A stretch of DNA of 39,823 nucleotides from Flavobacteriaceae bacterium (GCA_947463515.1 CANHRI010000021.1:1-39823); one strand, 5' to 3'. Counted from the first letter of the stretch, positions 8,401 through 16,564 are shown. Numbers and translations are program-made. Notes: generated by a model not told the origin, from the sequence alone.

Positions 8401-9538
8401 ATACATACAATCCATCCCATAGCGCCTCAATATCAAAACTGCTAAAAGCAACCGTGACTACTTGACCGGATGCATTGGGACATATGACATAGGTGTTGTT
8501 CGAATTATTAGCGTAATTGGCATTGGCGCCTCCATTATCTACAAATACTTCACCACAATTTGGTGCGATAACCGGCGATTGACTGGTTTGAAAGTAGGTA
8601 CCCGCAGACCAGGCCGAGGTACTGGCACTACACAATGATCGTATAAAGAAATTATATTGGGTATTTGGAGTTAAGCCTGAAGCTAAAAATGGGCCTTGCG
8701 TAATTACAGTACCCGTTGTAGTTGACGTGGGTAATCCAGCAGCTTGAGGCAATACCACAATCTCCCATTGTAAAGCCGCTCCTTGAGCAGTCCAAGCAAA
8801 TGCTGCTCCTGTTGCAGTAATTGACGAAACACTAAAATTGGTAGGTAACTCACAGGTTTGAGTTGCGCCTAATGTAAATGTTGTTGGTGTAGACCAACTG
8901 CTTATACTGCCGTTGCATAAAGTACGGATATAAACGGTATACACACCAGGGTTTAATGAAGTAGCATAGGCAGGACTCGTAACAAATACACCTTGTGAAG
9001 TTGGACTTGGTGGAGTACCTGCAGGCAAAATAAGCACTTCCCACTGTACAGGAATCGTCGAGGTGGGTGCCCAACTCATACTCACTTGACTGGCGGATAA
9101 TGCAGTTACATTAATTTGTGTTGGGGGGTCACAACTGGTTTGAAGGCATTCAACCATACCTTCCCATCCTGAAGCAACAGTGTCGCTGTTGGATTGGAAT
9201 GCTACACAAAGTTGCCCCGAAAAGTTTGATGCTATAAAGTTGTATTGTTGATTGGTAACATTAGTAATTACCGAAATTACAGGTGAATTTACAGAAGGGC
9301 CGTCATATATTGTTAACGTATCTCCATCTGCTATTGATACAGAACTTAAAAAGAGAAGTGCCTGCAATCCGTTAGTAGTTGGAAAAATGTAAGAAATGGT
9401 ATTTTCATTGGAACCATAATCGTTAGTTGAACCTCCAGTATCATAAAATGGTTGCCCGCAAGTATATGTAGATTGGGCTGCTAAAGTAAAAGGAGCTACC
9501 AATACGACCAGTAAGGCCAAGAGTAGTTGTTTTTTCAT
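5474..9538 (-). CDS. Large secreted CUB/fibronectin-III repeat protein with T9SS type A sorting domain
   Basis: The 1354-residue protein begins with a signal peptide (cleavage near A21). A first CUB-like domain covers about 27-133, then two Fn3 domains (about 135-224 and 229-320). Three further CUB-like units start near 326, 549 and 775, each opening with CGG/CGE-F-D-GG and closing with DGCLTFRF/KF-SD---AGW. They alternate with Fn3 domains at about 453-543 and 677-768. A short SdrD/B-like segment DLNNNGLQDAGEPNFP follows near 905, then a DUF11-like region (about 1137-1270, DPNDKMESHGD and NTASIYFDSNPA). The end (about 1280-1354) is a type A sorting domain: YPNPASNMLTFE, PQGVYFVEI, QKLIKK. It is likely a surface or secreted adhesin or binding protein; the ligand is unknown. 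A complete promoter precedes it. Confidence 0.88.
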   Translation of the reverse strand: MKKQLLLALLVVLVAPFTLAAQSTYTCGQPFYDTGGSTNDYGSNENTISYIFPTTNGLQALLFLSSVSIADGDTLTIYDGPSVNSPVISVITNVTNQQYNFIASNFSGQLCVAFQSNSDTVASGWEGMVECLQTSCDPPTQINVTALSASQVSMSWAPTSTIPVQWEVLILPAGTPPSPTSQGVFVTSPAYATSLNPGVYTVYIRTLCNGSISSWSTPTTFTLGATQTCELPTNFSVSSITATGAAFAWTAQGAALQWEIVVLPQAAGLPTSTTTGTVITQGPFLASGLTPNTQYNFFIRSLCSASTSAWSAGTYFQTSQSPVIAPNCGEVFVDNGGANANYANNSNNTYVICPNASGQVVTVAFSSFDIEALWDGLYVYNGNSVNAPQISSGNNGTNIPGGLPGAFWGTTIPGPFTSTSTDGCLTFRFVSDNVVQRAGWVGNVTCANAPTCAAPTNSNATNITSTGAVISWVSNSPSAAQWELVVTPCTVTAPSPNFPTTLVTSNPYTLTGLSAATCYNVFIRSLCGTNGTSAWTLYSFTTLTAAPTCGGIFTDPAGPNANYANSTDSTTTICPTNSGEVVTVTFTTFATEANWDGLYVFNGNSINAPMIPSTNGASNVPGGIAGSWWGTLTGSALPSFTSTSPDGCLTFRFRSDGSVNLAGWVATITCAPPPTCFKPTALVASSIGQTSMTVSWTPALTTDNQWEVVALPCGTAAPSTTFTGGILTTTPTVNLTGLNSSTCYTVYVRTLCSATDLSAFALLSNLTTLVVPPVCGGTFVDAGGVNGNYPNNSNVTYTICPNTVGEIVTVTFTSFNTEANWDPLYVYNGNSTSAPMIASANGAGNTAGAVAGGYWGTTIPGPFTSSSPDGCLTFKFLSDASISQAGWTANVTCAPDLPKILVIAFVDLNNNGLQDAGEPNFPNGNFVVQQNNSGTNTMVYAPMGAYTIYDNNPINTYDISYEILPEAQPYFSGTGFTVNDANIPANGGTQVYYFPISNIQAYSDVEVSLSPYGAPPRPGLNYMQRLSIKNNGIAAASGTVTYTKPTPVTIATISQNGTVANANGFTYAFTNLAPNQTLVIYVTLTVPAAPTVNLNNVLTASASVTSGNDINAQNNNASLSQIVVNSWDPNDKMESHGDKIPFNSFTADDYLFYTIRFQNMGTANAIDVRIEDDLDALLDAESIRMVSSSHNYVMTREGTHVEWLFTNIQLVPEIVSPQASQGYVTFRIKLNPGFQVGTIVPNTASIYFDSNPAIVTNTWTTKFTAPLGVNEQEWVAFVMYPNPASNMLTFEANANGTALEAIRIYDVLGKTMLSSQHINALEYNMDIASLPQGVYFVEIESVNGQHFTQKLIKK

Positions 9539-9558
9539 AATTGTTTGGTTTTGTATAA

Positions 9559-9590
9559 CAAATATACACTGATTTTAGATATTTAACAAA
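9559..9590 (-). promoter_or_regulatory. Promoter of the CUB/Fn3 protein gene
   Basis: On the minus strand TTTG (9590-9587) is followed after 20 bp by TATATTTG (9566-9559), a full match to the Bacteroidota TTTG-N(about 20)-TAnnTTTG consensus. The predicted start lies about 14 nt before the ATG at 9538. The -33 element sits inside the inverted repeat at 9581-9598. Confidence 0.75.
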
Positions 9591-9598
9591 TGTTAAAT
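9581..9598. repeat. 18-bp inverted repeat overlapping the -33 element
   Basis: ATTTAACA and TGTTAAAT are perfect inverted arms separated by AA. The repeat covers the -33 element of the promoter for the CUB/Fn3 gene, a position suited to a repressor operator. There is no GC-rich stem, so a terminator is less likely. Confidence 0.5.
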
Positions 9599-9625
9599 CT
9601 ATTTTTAATGCATACTGAAAATAAA

Positions 9626-10837
9626 TTAAAATTCAAGATTGTTTGCAATAACAAAACCGCCCGTCCATGCATTTTGAAAATTGAAACCACCCGTAATGGC
9701 GTCAATATTGAGTACTTCACCAGCAAAATAGACATTAGGGAGAATTTTACTTTGCATGGTTTTAAAATTAACTTCTTTTAAATCAATGCCGCCTGCTGTT
9801 ACAAATTCTTCTTTAAATGTACTTTTTCCATTAATTTGAAATTGACCTTGCGTGAGTTGATCGGCCAATTGTTGGAGTTGTTTGTTGGTTACATCGGCCC
9901 ATTTTTGTTCGTCTGCAATTCCGGCGGCTTGCACCAAATTGTCCCAAAGTCGGTTGGGTAGGTCCACAGGAGCTTTTCGGGCCACCTTTTTTTTGGATTG
10001 TTCCCCTCGAATCGTTTTCAGCAAAGCCACACAAGATTCCCGATCTTCCTCGGGGAGCCAATTGATCACTACCGTACATTGGTATTTTTTTTCAGCTAAA
10101 ATGCGCGCGCCCCAGGCGGATAACCGTAAAATTCCCGGGCCACTCATGCCCCAATGGGTGATGAGTAACGGTCCTGTTGCTTCTAGTTTTGTGCCTGCAA
10201 CCGATACGGTAGCCGGTGTCGATAACCCCATGAGGTCTTTGATGCGACTGTCTTTGCAATTGAACGTAAAAAGCGACGGTACTGCCTCAACGATGGTATG
10301 CCCTAATTGGGCCAGTAGTTCCCAAATTTTGGGGTTGCTTCCTGTGGTCATCACCACTTTTTCTGCCGAATAGTGTTCGTTTTGGGTTTCTATTTTCCAA
10401 TAATTTTCCCCGCGGAATAACGATTGGACACTTTGTTGGGTGAGCACTTGAATGCCCAATTGCCGGGTGGCTTTTAGAAAACAATCTATAATCGTTTCTG
10501 AAGAATCGGTGGTGGGAAACATGCGGCCGTCTTCTTCAATTTTTAAGCTAACGCCATGTTTTTCAAACCATGCTATCGTGTCGCCCGAACAGAATTGGTT
10601 GAAAGGCCCCAACAATTCTTTTTCCCCACGAGGATAATTTTTTACCAAATCGGTAGGCACAAAGCAAGCATGGGTAACATTGCAACGCCCGCCCCCGGAG
10701 ATACGAACTTTAGACAAGACCTCCTTGCCGCGTTCTAAAATCGCCACTTTTAAATGCGGATGTTTTTCCACCAAATTAATGGCGGTAAAAAATCCAGCAG
10801 CGCCACCTCCCACCAAGATCACATCATAGTGCTTCAT
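9626..10837 (-). CDS. BaiN/HI0933-family NAD(P)/FAD-dependent oxidoreductase
   Basis: The start is placed at 10837, giving 403 residues with the dinucleotide fold right at the N terminus (YDVILVGGGAAGFFTA); an in-frame upstream ATG at 10921 would add 28 residues inside the preceding gene. Other family features are VRISGGGRCNVTH near residue 48 and the C-terminal FAD-contacting segment FAGEVLNIDAITGGFNFQNAW. The family contains soluble flavoproteins whose physiological substrates are mostly unknown; BaiN of bile-acid metabolism is one named member, but that role is not implied here. The ATG overlaps the stop of the glycerophosphodiesterase gene as ATGA, indicating translational coupling. Confidence 0.87.
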   Translation of the reverse strand: MKHYDVILVGGGAAGFFTAINLVEKHPHLKVAILERGKEVLSKVRISGGGRCNVTHACFVPTDLVKNYPRGEKELLGPFNQFCSGDTIAWFEKHGVSLKIEEDGRMFPTTDSSETIIDCFLKATRQLGIQVLTQQSVQSLFRGENYWKIETQNEHYSAEKVVMTTGSNPKIWELLAQLGHTIVEAVPSLFTFNCKDSRIKDLMGLSTPATVSVAGTKLEATGPLLITHWGMSGPGILRLSAWGARILAEKKYQCTVVINWLPEEDRESCVALLKTIRGEQSKKKVARKAPVDLPNRLWDNLVQAAGIADEQKWADVTNKQLQQLADQLTQGQFQINGKSTFKEEFVTAGGIDLKEVNFKTMQSKILPNVYFAGEVLNIDAITGGFNFQNAWTGGFVIANNLEF

Positions 10838-11493
10838 AAACGATCGGGGAAATCTGAAATGATACCTTCTACCTGCCACGCTTTTAACGTTTGTATCCTC
10901 TCGGGGTCGTTTACGGTCCAAGGAATAACTTTAATGCCGTGCTGTTGTATCGATTTCACCGCTTCAAAAGTAAGTAATTTATGGTCGGGATGCAGGCTGA
11001 ATGCGCCAATCTTTTGGGCAAATTCAATTGCTACTTCCAGATTTTCTTCGGTCAAAACGCCCAATCGATAGGTGGGATGTAGGTCTCTAATGGTTTCCAA
11101 TATGTGCCAATCAAATGCCGAAAGTATACACTTGGCATTCGTAAACGTATGGGCCTTTACACCTTGTTCAAGGAATTGAATAACGGGTTGTAATGCCGCT
11201 TTTTCTTTGATTTCAATATTGAGCAAACAACGGTTGGCCACAAGGTTATACACCGCTTCGAGGGTGGGAATGCCCATTTGTTGTAAATCTGCGCTGTTGT
11301 AGTCTTTTACCCAACCCGATGCAGCGGTCGTTCGGTCTAGGGTAGCATCGTGGATCACCATAGCTTGTTGATCAAGACTTACACGAACATCGAGTTCGAT
11401 ACCTTCAACCTCGAGTGCCAAAGCTTTTTCAAAGGAAGTTAGGGTGTTTTCTGGAGCGTATCCACATGCCCCGCGATGTCCAATGCGCCACAT
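10834..11493 (-). CDS. Glycerophosphodiester phosphodiesterase (UgpQ/GDPD family)
   Basis: The 219-residue protein lacks a signal peptide and is probably cytoplasmic. The GDPD metal and catalytic residues are visible: HRGACGYAPENT with H6, E33 and D35 in GIELDVR, H48 in VIHDATLDRTT, and NIEIKE further on. The enzyme hydrolyses glycerophosphodiesters to glycerol-3-phosphate and an alcohol. It is the middle gene of a three-gene operon: its ATG shares one base with the stop of the cupin gene (TAATG) and its stop overlaps the ATG of the flavoprotein gene (ATGA). Confidence 0.9.
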   Translation of the reverse strand: MWRIGHRGACGYAPENTLTSFEKALALEVEGIELDVRVSLDQQAMVIHDATLDRTTAASGWVKDYNSADLQQMGIPTLEAVYNLVANRCLLNIEIKEKAALQPVIQFLEQGVKAHTFTNAKCILSAFDWHILETIRDLHPTYRLGVLTEENLEVAIEFAQKIGAFSLHPDHKLLTFEAVKSIQQHGIKVIPWTVNDPERIQTLKAWQVEGIISDFPDRL

Positions 11494-12356
11494 TATCGAA
11501 CGAGTGCATTGGTGCGACGGAAAGCTTCTTCGTCCTTATAATCCAACCAGGCTTGTCCTTTTCGTTTCCGCATCCAGTTGTCGTAATTTCGACGAATAAA
11601 TACATTGGTAAACGCTTCAGCAAGATTGCCTGGTTTGTGTGCCAATGAGCGAAGACTTAAGGAAAAGCCTGGCGTAAGGTATTTCATATAGTGCCACCAC
11701 CCTTCGGGCATGTACAACATTTCCCCGTGTTTTAGTTGGGTGATGTACGGTTTTACTTTTTGCAAGGCAGGGAATCTCACGAAATCGGGCTGATCAAAAT
11801 TAATGTCCTCATTGCAAATCCAAGAATAGGGGAGTCGGTACATATATTTGGATTCCCTCGGATCGACCAGCACGCATTGTTTTTCACCATTGAAATGAAA
11901 ATGAAAAATATTGGCTAGGTCGATATCATAATGCATGAATACTTTGGAATCTTCACCTCCAAAAAACACTAAAGGAATTCCTTTAAACAGTCGAACACCA
12001 AAGTCAGGCCACTTAATATCGCTTTTCAATTTGGGGGCATCTTTGAATAAATTGTACAAAAATATGCGTAAATCGGTCGGCCCTTTTTCCATGATGTCCA
12101 AGTATTCATTCATAGTCATGGTAAAATCAGGCTCGTTTACTTTTTTGGTATAATCGGTTTTTCTGCTATCGTATAAGGGAACTATCGTGTGTCCCGCTTC
12201 TTGACGGATGTACGCTAAATTCCATTTTGAAAAGGCAGGCCAGTCCTCAATTTGGTTGGTGATGACAACGGGTTTTTGTTTGGCGTAGTAATTTTTTAAA
12301 AATTCCTCTTTAGTTAACTTTTCAACCCGTTCTATTTCAATATATTCAAATCCCAT
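11493..12356 (-). CDS. JmjC-like cupin-domain protein (putative Fe(II)/2-oxoglutarate oxygenase)
   Basis: With the start at 12356 the protein has 287 residues. It resembles the cupin_8/JmjC fold: PVVITNQIEDWPAFSKW near residues 29-45, the HxD metal motif at H142-Y-D144 (FMHYDIDLANIFHFHF), and a distal histidine H222 in MPEGWWHYM. These match the 2-His-1-carboxylate facial triad of hydroxylases acting on proteins or small molecules; no substrate can be assigned. An in-frame ATG at 12383 is rejected because it lies in the -7 box TAACTTTG (minus 12388-12381). It is the first gene of the coupled operon cupin-GDPD-flavoprotein. Confidence 0.82.
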   Translation of the reverse strand: MGFEYIEIERVEKLTKEEFLKNYYAKQKPVVITNQIEDWPAFSKWNLAYIRQEAGHTIVPLYDSRKTDYTKKVNEPDFTMTMNEYLDIMEKGPTDLRIFLYNLFKDAPKLKSDIKWPDFGVRLFKGIPLVFFGGEDSKVFMHYDIDLANIFHFHFNGEKQCVLVDPRESKYMYRLPYSWICNEDINFDQPDFVRFPALQKVKPYITQLKHGEMLYMPEGWWHYMKYLTPGFSLSLRSLAHKPGNLAEAFTNVFIRRNYDNWMRKRKGQAWLDYKDEEAFRRTNALVR

Positions 12357-12380
12357 AGGCGTTCGGATTATAATACAGCA

Positions 12381-12388
12381 CAAAGTTA
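12381..12388 (-). promoter_or_regulatory. Bacteroidota -7 box for the cupin operon
   Basis: The minus strand reads TAACTTTG, a perfect TAnnTTTG match, 24 bp before the ATG at 12356. It supports that start over the in-frame ATG at 12383. No convincing -33 TTG was seen. Confidence 0.55.
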
Positions 12389-12435
12389 TCGAAATGTTAA
12401 GTCGATACTCTTAATGAAATGTGAATTTTACCCAC

Positions 12436-12460
12436 AAAAAAACCGACTAAAAAGTCGACT
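12436..12460 (-). terminator. Terminator after the MalS-like amylase gene
   Basis: On the minus strand a 5-bp stem CGACT / AGTCG with a TTTT loop is followed by G and seven Ts. It starts 8 bp after the amylase stop and ends the glycoside-hydrolase operon. Confidence 0.7.
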
Positions 12461-12464
12461 TTCT

Positions 12465-14120
12465 TTATATCTTCTCCAAAAGGAGTATCATGTAATCGGT
12501 TGTCAACGTGATTTTTCCCTCGGTAACGGTCGCTATTTTCCCCGAATAGGCATCGCGTAAACGGGTTCCATTGGGGAAGTGTGGTCCCACAGGGATGGTT
12601 TTGGTTCCTGTATTCAGTTGCAAGCCCACAACCACGTGGTCTTCGAACGCTTCTTTTTGAAAACTACGGCTGAACACATAAGGCGTAGCTGAAATTTGTT
12701 GGTGAACTCCAGCACCAATGGCGGGATGGGTTCGTCGGAAGCGCCCGAGTTTTTGCCAATGCTCCAACACCGCCTGACGGTAAACATCGGTAGCCATTTC
12801 TTTCCAATTCATAAAGGATCGTAACGTGGCGTCTCCTTGAGTGCCGGGAATATCAAGTAGACGAACGCTTTCATCACCATAATAGACCTGAGCGATACCA
12901 GGAGCTAGCAGTAGTTTTGTTCCACTTTCAAACGGACGAACTCGTTTTTTATCAAAAGGCCAACTGTCATCGTGTGATGAAACGTAGTTCATGACGGTGT
13001 ATCCTTTTAAATCATTTTGCAAAAGTGTATTGTACTTGGAAAAGAGCGGCTCAAAATCCATATTGGCTTCATTGCGAAAATCAAAGTTGATTAAACCGTC
13101 AAAACCATGCTCAAAGTAATTTACTTTTTTATCGCCATAGTCGTAATACTGCTTACCGCCGATGTAATAGCCATAGACTTCACCCACCATAAAAAAGGGA
13201 TTGTTGTCTAAGATTTTTTTGGGGTTATTTTTTTTATAGGTGGCAAAGGCTTGGTCGCAAACTTTTTTGAAATCGGCCCAAACATCCTCGGTCGTATGCT
13301 TTGCTGTATCCACGCGGTAGCCGTCGATACCAAAATCAGTAATGTAATCCGCGAGCCATTTCATGATGTAATACCGAGGCGCTCTGGGATAGCCTGTCTG
13401 CTTGAAAAACGCATCCAACTCCTTCATTTCTTGTTCGTATCGTCCTTCTTTTTTCCATTTTTCCATTAAAAAAGGAGGGAGTTCGACATTGGCTTTGCTT
13501 TCCGTTTTTACATCGGGAAGATTTTCTACCAAGGTACAGTTGATGTTGGAATCGTACGAATTGTATTGGCATTTGGGACTCGTACGCACCCAATCGTTGG
13601 GATAAACGGAATCCTCAGCCGTAACCGGTCCGGTGTGGTTAATGACGGCGTCCAAAATAATTCGAATCCCGCGCGCATGGGCTTTGGTGACCAATTCGGC
13701 CAAGTCTTTTCGCGTACCAAAATTGGGGTCAAGCGCGGTCCAGTCTCTGGTCCAATACCCATGAAAACCATAGGAGAATCCGGTGCCTTCGTCGACTCCA
13801 TCATGGATTTGCTCCACAATAGGGGTCATCCAAATAGCATTGATGCCGAGTCTGTCAAAATACCCTTCGTCAATTTTTTGGATTACGCCTCGTAAATCAC
13901 CGCCTTCAAAACCTCGTAATTTCCCTGTAGGTTTTGTGCGGTTGTACTGTTTATCGTTGGTGCGATCGCCATTGTTAAAACGGTCGGTCAGTAGAAAATA
14001 AACATTGGCACTTTCCCAATAAAAAGGTGTTTTCGGGGCGGCTGGTTTGGTTCGGTTTTGCGCCGATGTTAACGCGTTAGCCCCAACCAAAAGGGCTAGA
14101 GTAAAAAGGATTTTTTTCAT
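12465..14120 (-). CDS. Periplasmic alpha-amylase, GH13, MalS-like
   Basis: The 551-residue protein has a signal peptide (residues 1-20, ending LTSA) and no lipobox, so a periplasmic location is likely. The GH13 motifs are complete: DAVINH (157-162), the nucleophile D271 in GYRVDTAKH, acid/base E314 in FMVGEVYGY and D384 in SSHDD. NLPDVKTES before the third motif and HGFDGLINFDF after the fourth resemble the E. coli periplasmic amylase MalS (GH13_19). It should cut alpha-1,4 bonds in maltodextrins. The gene starts 2 bp after the GH31 stop and ends the operon cyclomaltodextrinase-GH31-amylase. Confidence 0.9.
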   Translation of the reverse strand: MKKILFTLALLVGANALTSAQNRTKPAAPKTPFYWESANVYFLLTDRFNNGDRTNDKQYNRTKPTGKLRGFEGGDLRGVIQKIDEGYFDRLGINAIWMTPIVEQIHDGVDEGTGFSYGFHGYWTRDWTALDPNFGTRKDLAELVTKAHARGIRIILDAVINHTGPVTAEDSVYPNDWVRTSPKCQYNSYDSNINCTLVENLPDVKTESKANVELPPFLMEKWKKEGRYEQEMKELDAFFKQTGYPRAPRYYIMKWLADYITDFGIDGYRVDTAKHTTEDVWADFKKVCDQAFATYKKNNPKKILDNNPFFMVGEVYGYYIGGKQYYDYGDKKVNYFEHGFDGLINFDFRNEANMDFEPLFSKYNTLLQNDLKGYTVMNYVSSHDDSWPFDKKRVRPFESGTKLLLAPGIAQVYYGDESVRLLDIPGTQGDATLRSFMNWKEMATDVYRQAVLEHWQKLGRFRRTHPAIGAGVHQQISATPYVFSRSFQKEAFEDHVVVGLQLNTGTKTIPVGPHFPNGTRLRDAYSGKIATVTEGKITLTTDYMILLLEKI

Positions 14121-14122
14121 AG

Positions 14123-16501
14123 TTAGCGGACAATCGTTAGGCTCGTTTTACTTTGATTATGTTGGTACAAGAACGTGAGTTTTTTGGTTTTTGCTTCCCA
14201 TTGAAAAGGGATCGCTAGGCCGTTTTGAGTTATTTTTTTGGGCTTGATGGCCACATTGTATAGCGTTATGGTTCCCTTTTTTTCAGAAACGTTCGGGACA
14301 GAAGTGGTTTCGTTTTGCGAAAAGGTGAGTACAATTTTTTTGTCGTCAGCCTTCCAATTGGCGCGAAGCAATTCATGATTTTGGGCTGCTGTATTGGCGT
14401 TGGGCGTTGTGCCATCGTCAAAATAGAAGGTACGTTCAGTCACTCCATTTCCGTCTACATAAGCGATAAAATTTAGTGCGTTGTTTTGGTATAAAGTCGT
14501 GTTTTGCACCACAGCTGTCATAGGAAGTAAGGTGTTTGCGCGAACGAAGGTTGGAATGTACGCTTCGGTCACTTTTACCGTTGCTTTTTTACCGCCAGCA
14601 AACTTTTTATGGGTGTAAAAATCAAACCAATTTGCCGTTTTAGGGAAGTAAACTTCAGTTTGTGTTACGCCGGGATTTACAATCGGTTTGATCAAAAAAT
14701 CTTTACCCCATAGATAGGTATCTGCAACGGTTTGCAGCGATTCATTGTTGGGTTCTTCAAAAAACAACGGACGCATCAAGGGCAATCCCGTCGTGCTGTT
14801 TTCGTGGGCTAAGGTATAATTGTAGGGTAACAACTGATAGCGTAGCTCGACTGATTTTTTGGCTTTGGCTTTGGTTACAATATCTTTTCGCGCTACTTCT
14901 GAAGCCACATCGTCTTGGGCATGGGGTCGGAAAATTGGGTTGAACACGCCGTACTGCAACCAGCGGAGATACAATTCATTATCAAAATAATCGCCAGCAA
15001 ATCCCCCGAGGTCGCTGTGCATATAGCCTAAACCTTGCATTCCCATTTGAAGAGCAATTTCCATCTGACTTTGTAAACCACCCCATGTGCGATTCACATC
15101 GCCGCTCCATGGAATCATGCCGAAGCGCTGTGAACCCGAATATCCGGCTCGCATGAGGATAAATGGACGTTGGTTTGGAAAATCTTTTTGGTATCCTTCT
15201 GCGATGAGTTGTGCCCATCGGTGGCCATAAATGTTGTGCACTTCATCAGCTTTTCCTGCGACGGTCATCACTTTAGAAGGGAACACTTCGGGTTCGCCCA
15301 AATCGCCCCAAATTCCGCCCATACCTTGGTTAATCAACCGTTTGTAAACCGCCCAAAACCACTCTTTCCCTTCAGGTTTGAAAACATCCACAATTCCAGT
15401 GTTTCCAAAGTAAAAGTCCCAAACCGCTGGGGTTCCATTTTTAAATGTAGCCAATGCTTTTTTATCGACGGTTTCTTGCCATTTTTGGGAGGTCGTTAAA
15501 ATGAAGGGTTCGGTGATGAGTACGGTTTTAACTCCTTTGGCTTTCAGATCAGCCATCATTTTCTCGGGTTCGGGGAAGGTATCCTTGTCCCAATCCAAAT
15601 TGCCCATCGTACCTTTGATAGTTTTGCCAAACCAATACAAGTCAAGAATGATCGCATCAACGGGAATTTTATCGGTTTCAAATTTTTGAATGGTTTTTTC
15701 TACTTCTTCTTGAGAGCGGTAGCCAAAACGTGAGGCAAAATTTCCCAAAGCCCAGCGCGGTGGTAGGGGTTGACGGCCGGTGAGTTCGGTATAGTTTTGA
15801 ATCAATTCGGGCCAACTTCCTCCGACGACCACTTGATACGTTTTACGTCCGGAGATGGTTTCATATTGTAAAGTATTATTTTTTTGGCTGTCCAAATCCA
15901 AATGCCCGATGGCGGGATTGTCAAAATGTACCAAATATTGTTTGGAAGAAAGTACCACTGGGATGCAGAAATTCATCAACTCAGCACGCGTTTCATAGCC
16001 ATAATGGGCGCGATTGTAGAGTGCCAAACGATTGCCGCGGCGGTTCATACCCAAAGCACGTGCGCCGCCTCCGTATAGTTTTTCATCGGCAGTTAGGTTG
16101 AAATCCAAGACCTCTGTGGAATCTTTTTTGATATAACCCAAGCGCTCAGAAAGAATTAATTCGTTTTTGGGGGTCAAATATCGAATTTGAAACGGTTGTT
16201 TGGTGACCACTACTTTAATTTGAGGGGTGTTGAGGTAGAGTTCATTCCCCGATTCGGTGGCGGTATACGTTGGATTGTGCGCCGACAAAAGCGTGGCATG
16301 CGAGATAGGATTAAACGTTTCTCCTGAAGGAATGAACGAGGTTTCAACAATTTGATCGTTGAGCACCTTGATTTGATAATATCCGTCTGTTACTCCAATT
16401 TCTACACCCGAGGTTGTGGACTTGAGGTGTGTAAATTTTCGGTTGGGATTTTGTGCCCATGTCAGACTTACGGTCAAAAAGAAGATAAGTGTCTTTTTCA
16501 T
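14123..16501 (-). CDS. GH31 alpha-glucosidase, exported
   Basis: The 792-residue protein has a short signal peptide (MKKTLIFFLTVSLTWAQ). An N-terminal beta-sandwich (about 25-240) precedes the (beta/alpha)8 barrel with PPRWALGNFASRFGYRS (247-263). The nucleophile is D400 in GIWGDLGEPE, and the acid/base is D468 in WSGDVNRTWGGL. C-terminal beta domains of the GH31 type follow from about residue 610. Expected activity is release of glucose from the non-reducing ends of maltooligosaccharides in the periplasm; SusB has this role in Bacteroides but belongs to GH97, so this is a functional counterpart, not a homologue. The gene sits 64 bp after the cyclomaltodextrinase, with a palindromic element between. 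Confidence 0.9.
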   Translation of the reverse strand: MKKTLIFFLTVSLTWAQNPNRKFTHLKSTTSGVEIGVTDGYYQIKVLNDQIVETSFIPSGETFNPISHATLLSAHNPTYTATESGNELYLNTPQIKVVVTKQPFQIRYLTPKNELILSERLGYIKKDSTEVLDFNLTADEKLYGGGARALGMNRRGNRLALYNRAHYGYETRAELMNFCIPVVLSSKQYLVHFDNPAIGHLDLDSQKNNTLQYETISGRKTYQVVVGGSWPELIQNYTELTGRQPLPPRWALGNFASRFGYRSQEEVEKTIQKFETDKIPVDAIILDLYWFGKTIKGTMGNLDWDKDTFPEPEKMMADLKAKGVKTVLITEPFILTTSQKWQETVDKKALATFKNGTPAVWDFYFGNTGIVDVFKPEGKEWFWAVYKRLINQGMGGIWGDLGEPEVFPSKVMTVAGKADEVHNIYGHRWAQLIAEGYQKDFPNQRPFILMRAGYSGSQRFGMIPWSGDVNRTWGGLQSQMEIALQMGMQGLGYMHSDLGGFAGDYFDNELYLRWLQYGVFNPIFRPHAQDDVASEVARKDIVTKAKAKKSVELRYQLLPYNYTLAHENSTTGLPLMRPLFFEEPNNESLQTVADTYLWGKDFLIKPIVNPGVTQTEVYFPKTANWFDFYTHKKFAGGKKATVKVTEAYIPTFVRANTLLPMTAVVQNTTLYQNNALNFIAYVDGNGVTERTFYFDDGTTPNANTAAQNHELLRANWKADDKKIVLTFSQNETTSVPNVSEKKGTITLYNVAIKPKKITQNGLAIPFQWEAKTKKLTFLYQHNQSKTSLTIVR

Positions 16502-16521
16502 ACGTTGATTTTTAGCCCCGA

Positions 16522-16564
16522 CCTGCCTAAAACGGCAGGCAAGTAGAGCGGGAAATAGCGTCCC
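16522..16564. repeat. Palindromic intergenic element between two glycoside hydrolase genes
   Basis: CCTGCC and GGCAGG form a perfect 6-bp stem around TAAAAC (16522-16539), followed by a smaller GGGA / TCCC pair (16550-16564). No T tract follows on the minus strand, so it is unlikely to terminate the operon. It is GC-rich compared with its surroundings, like dispersed REP-type elements. It may also act as an mRNA-stability hairpin. Confidence 0.45.

Noticed and set aside
10838..10921. 28-residue N-terminal extension of the BaiN-like protein
   Set aside because: It lies in the preceding gene, is basic and unlike the family, and the ATGA overlap gives a natural start with the FAD fold at the N terminus.
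12357..12383. Earlier ATG for the cupin gene
   Set aside because: It coincides with the -7 box TAACTTTG, so it would not be transcribed.
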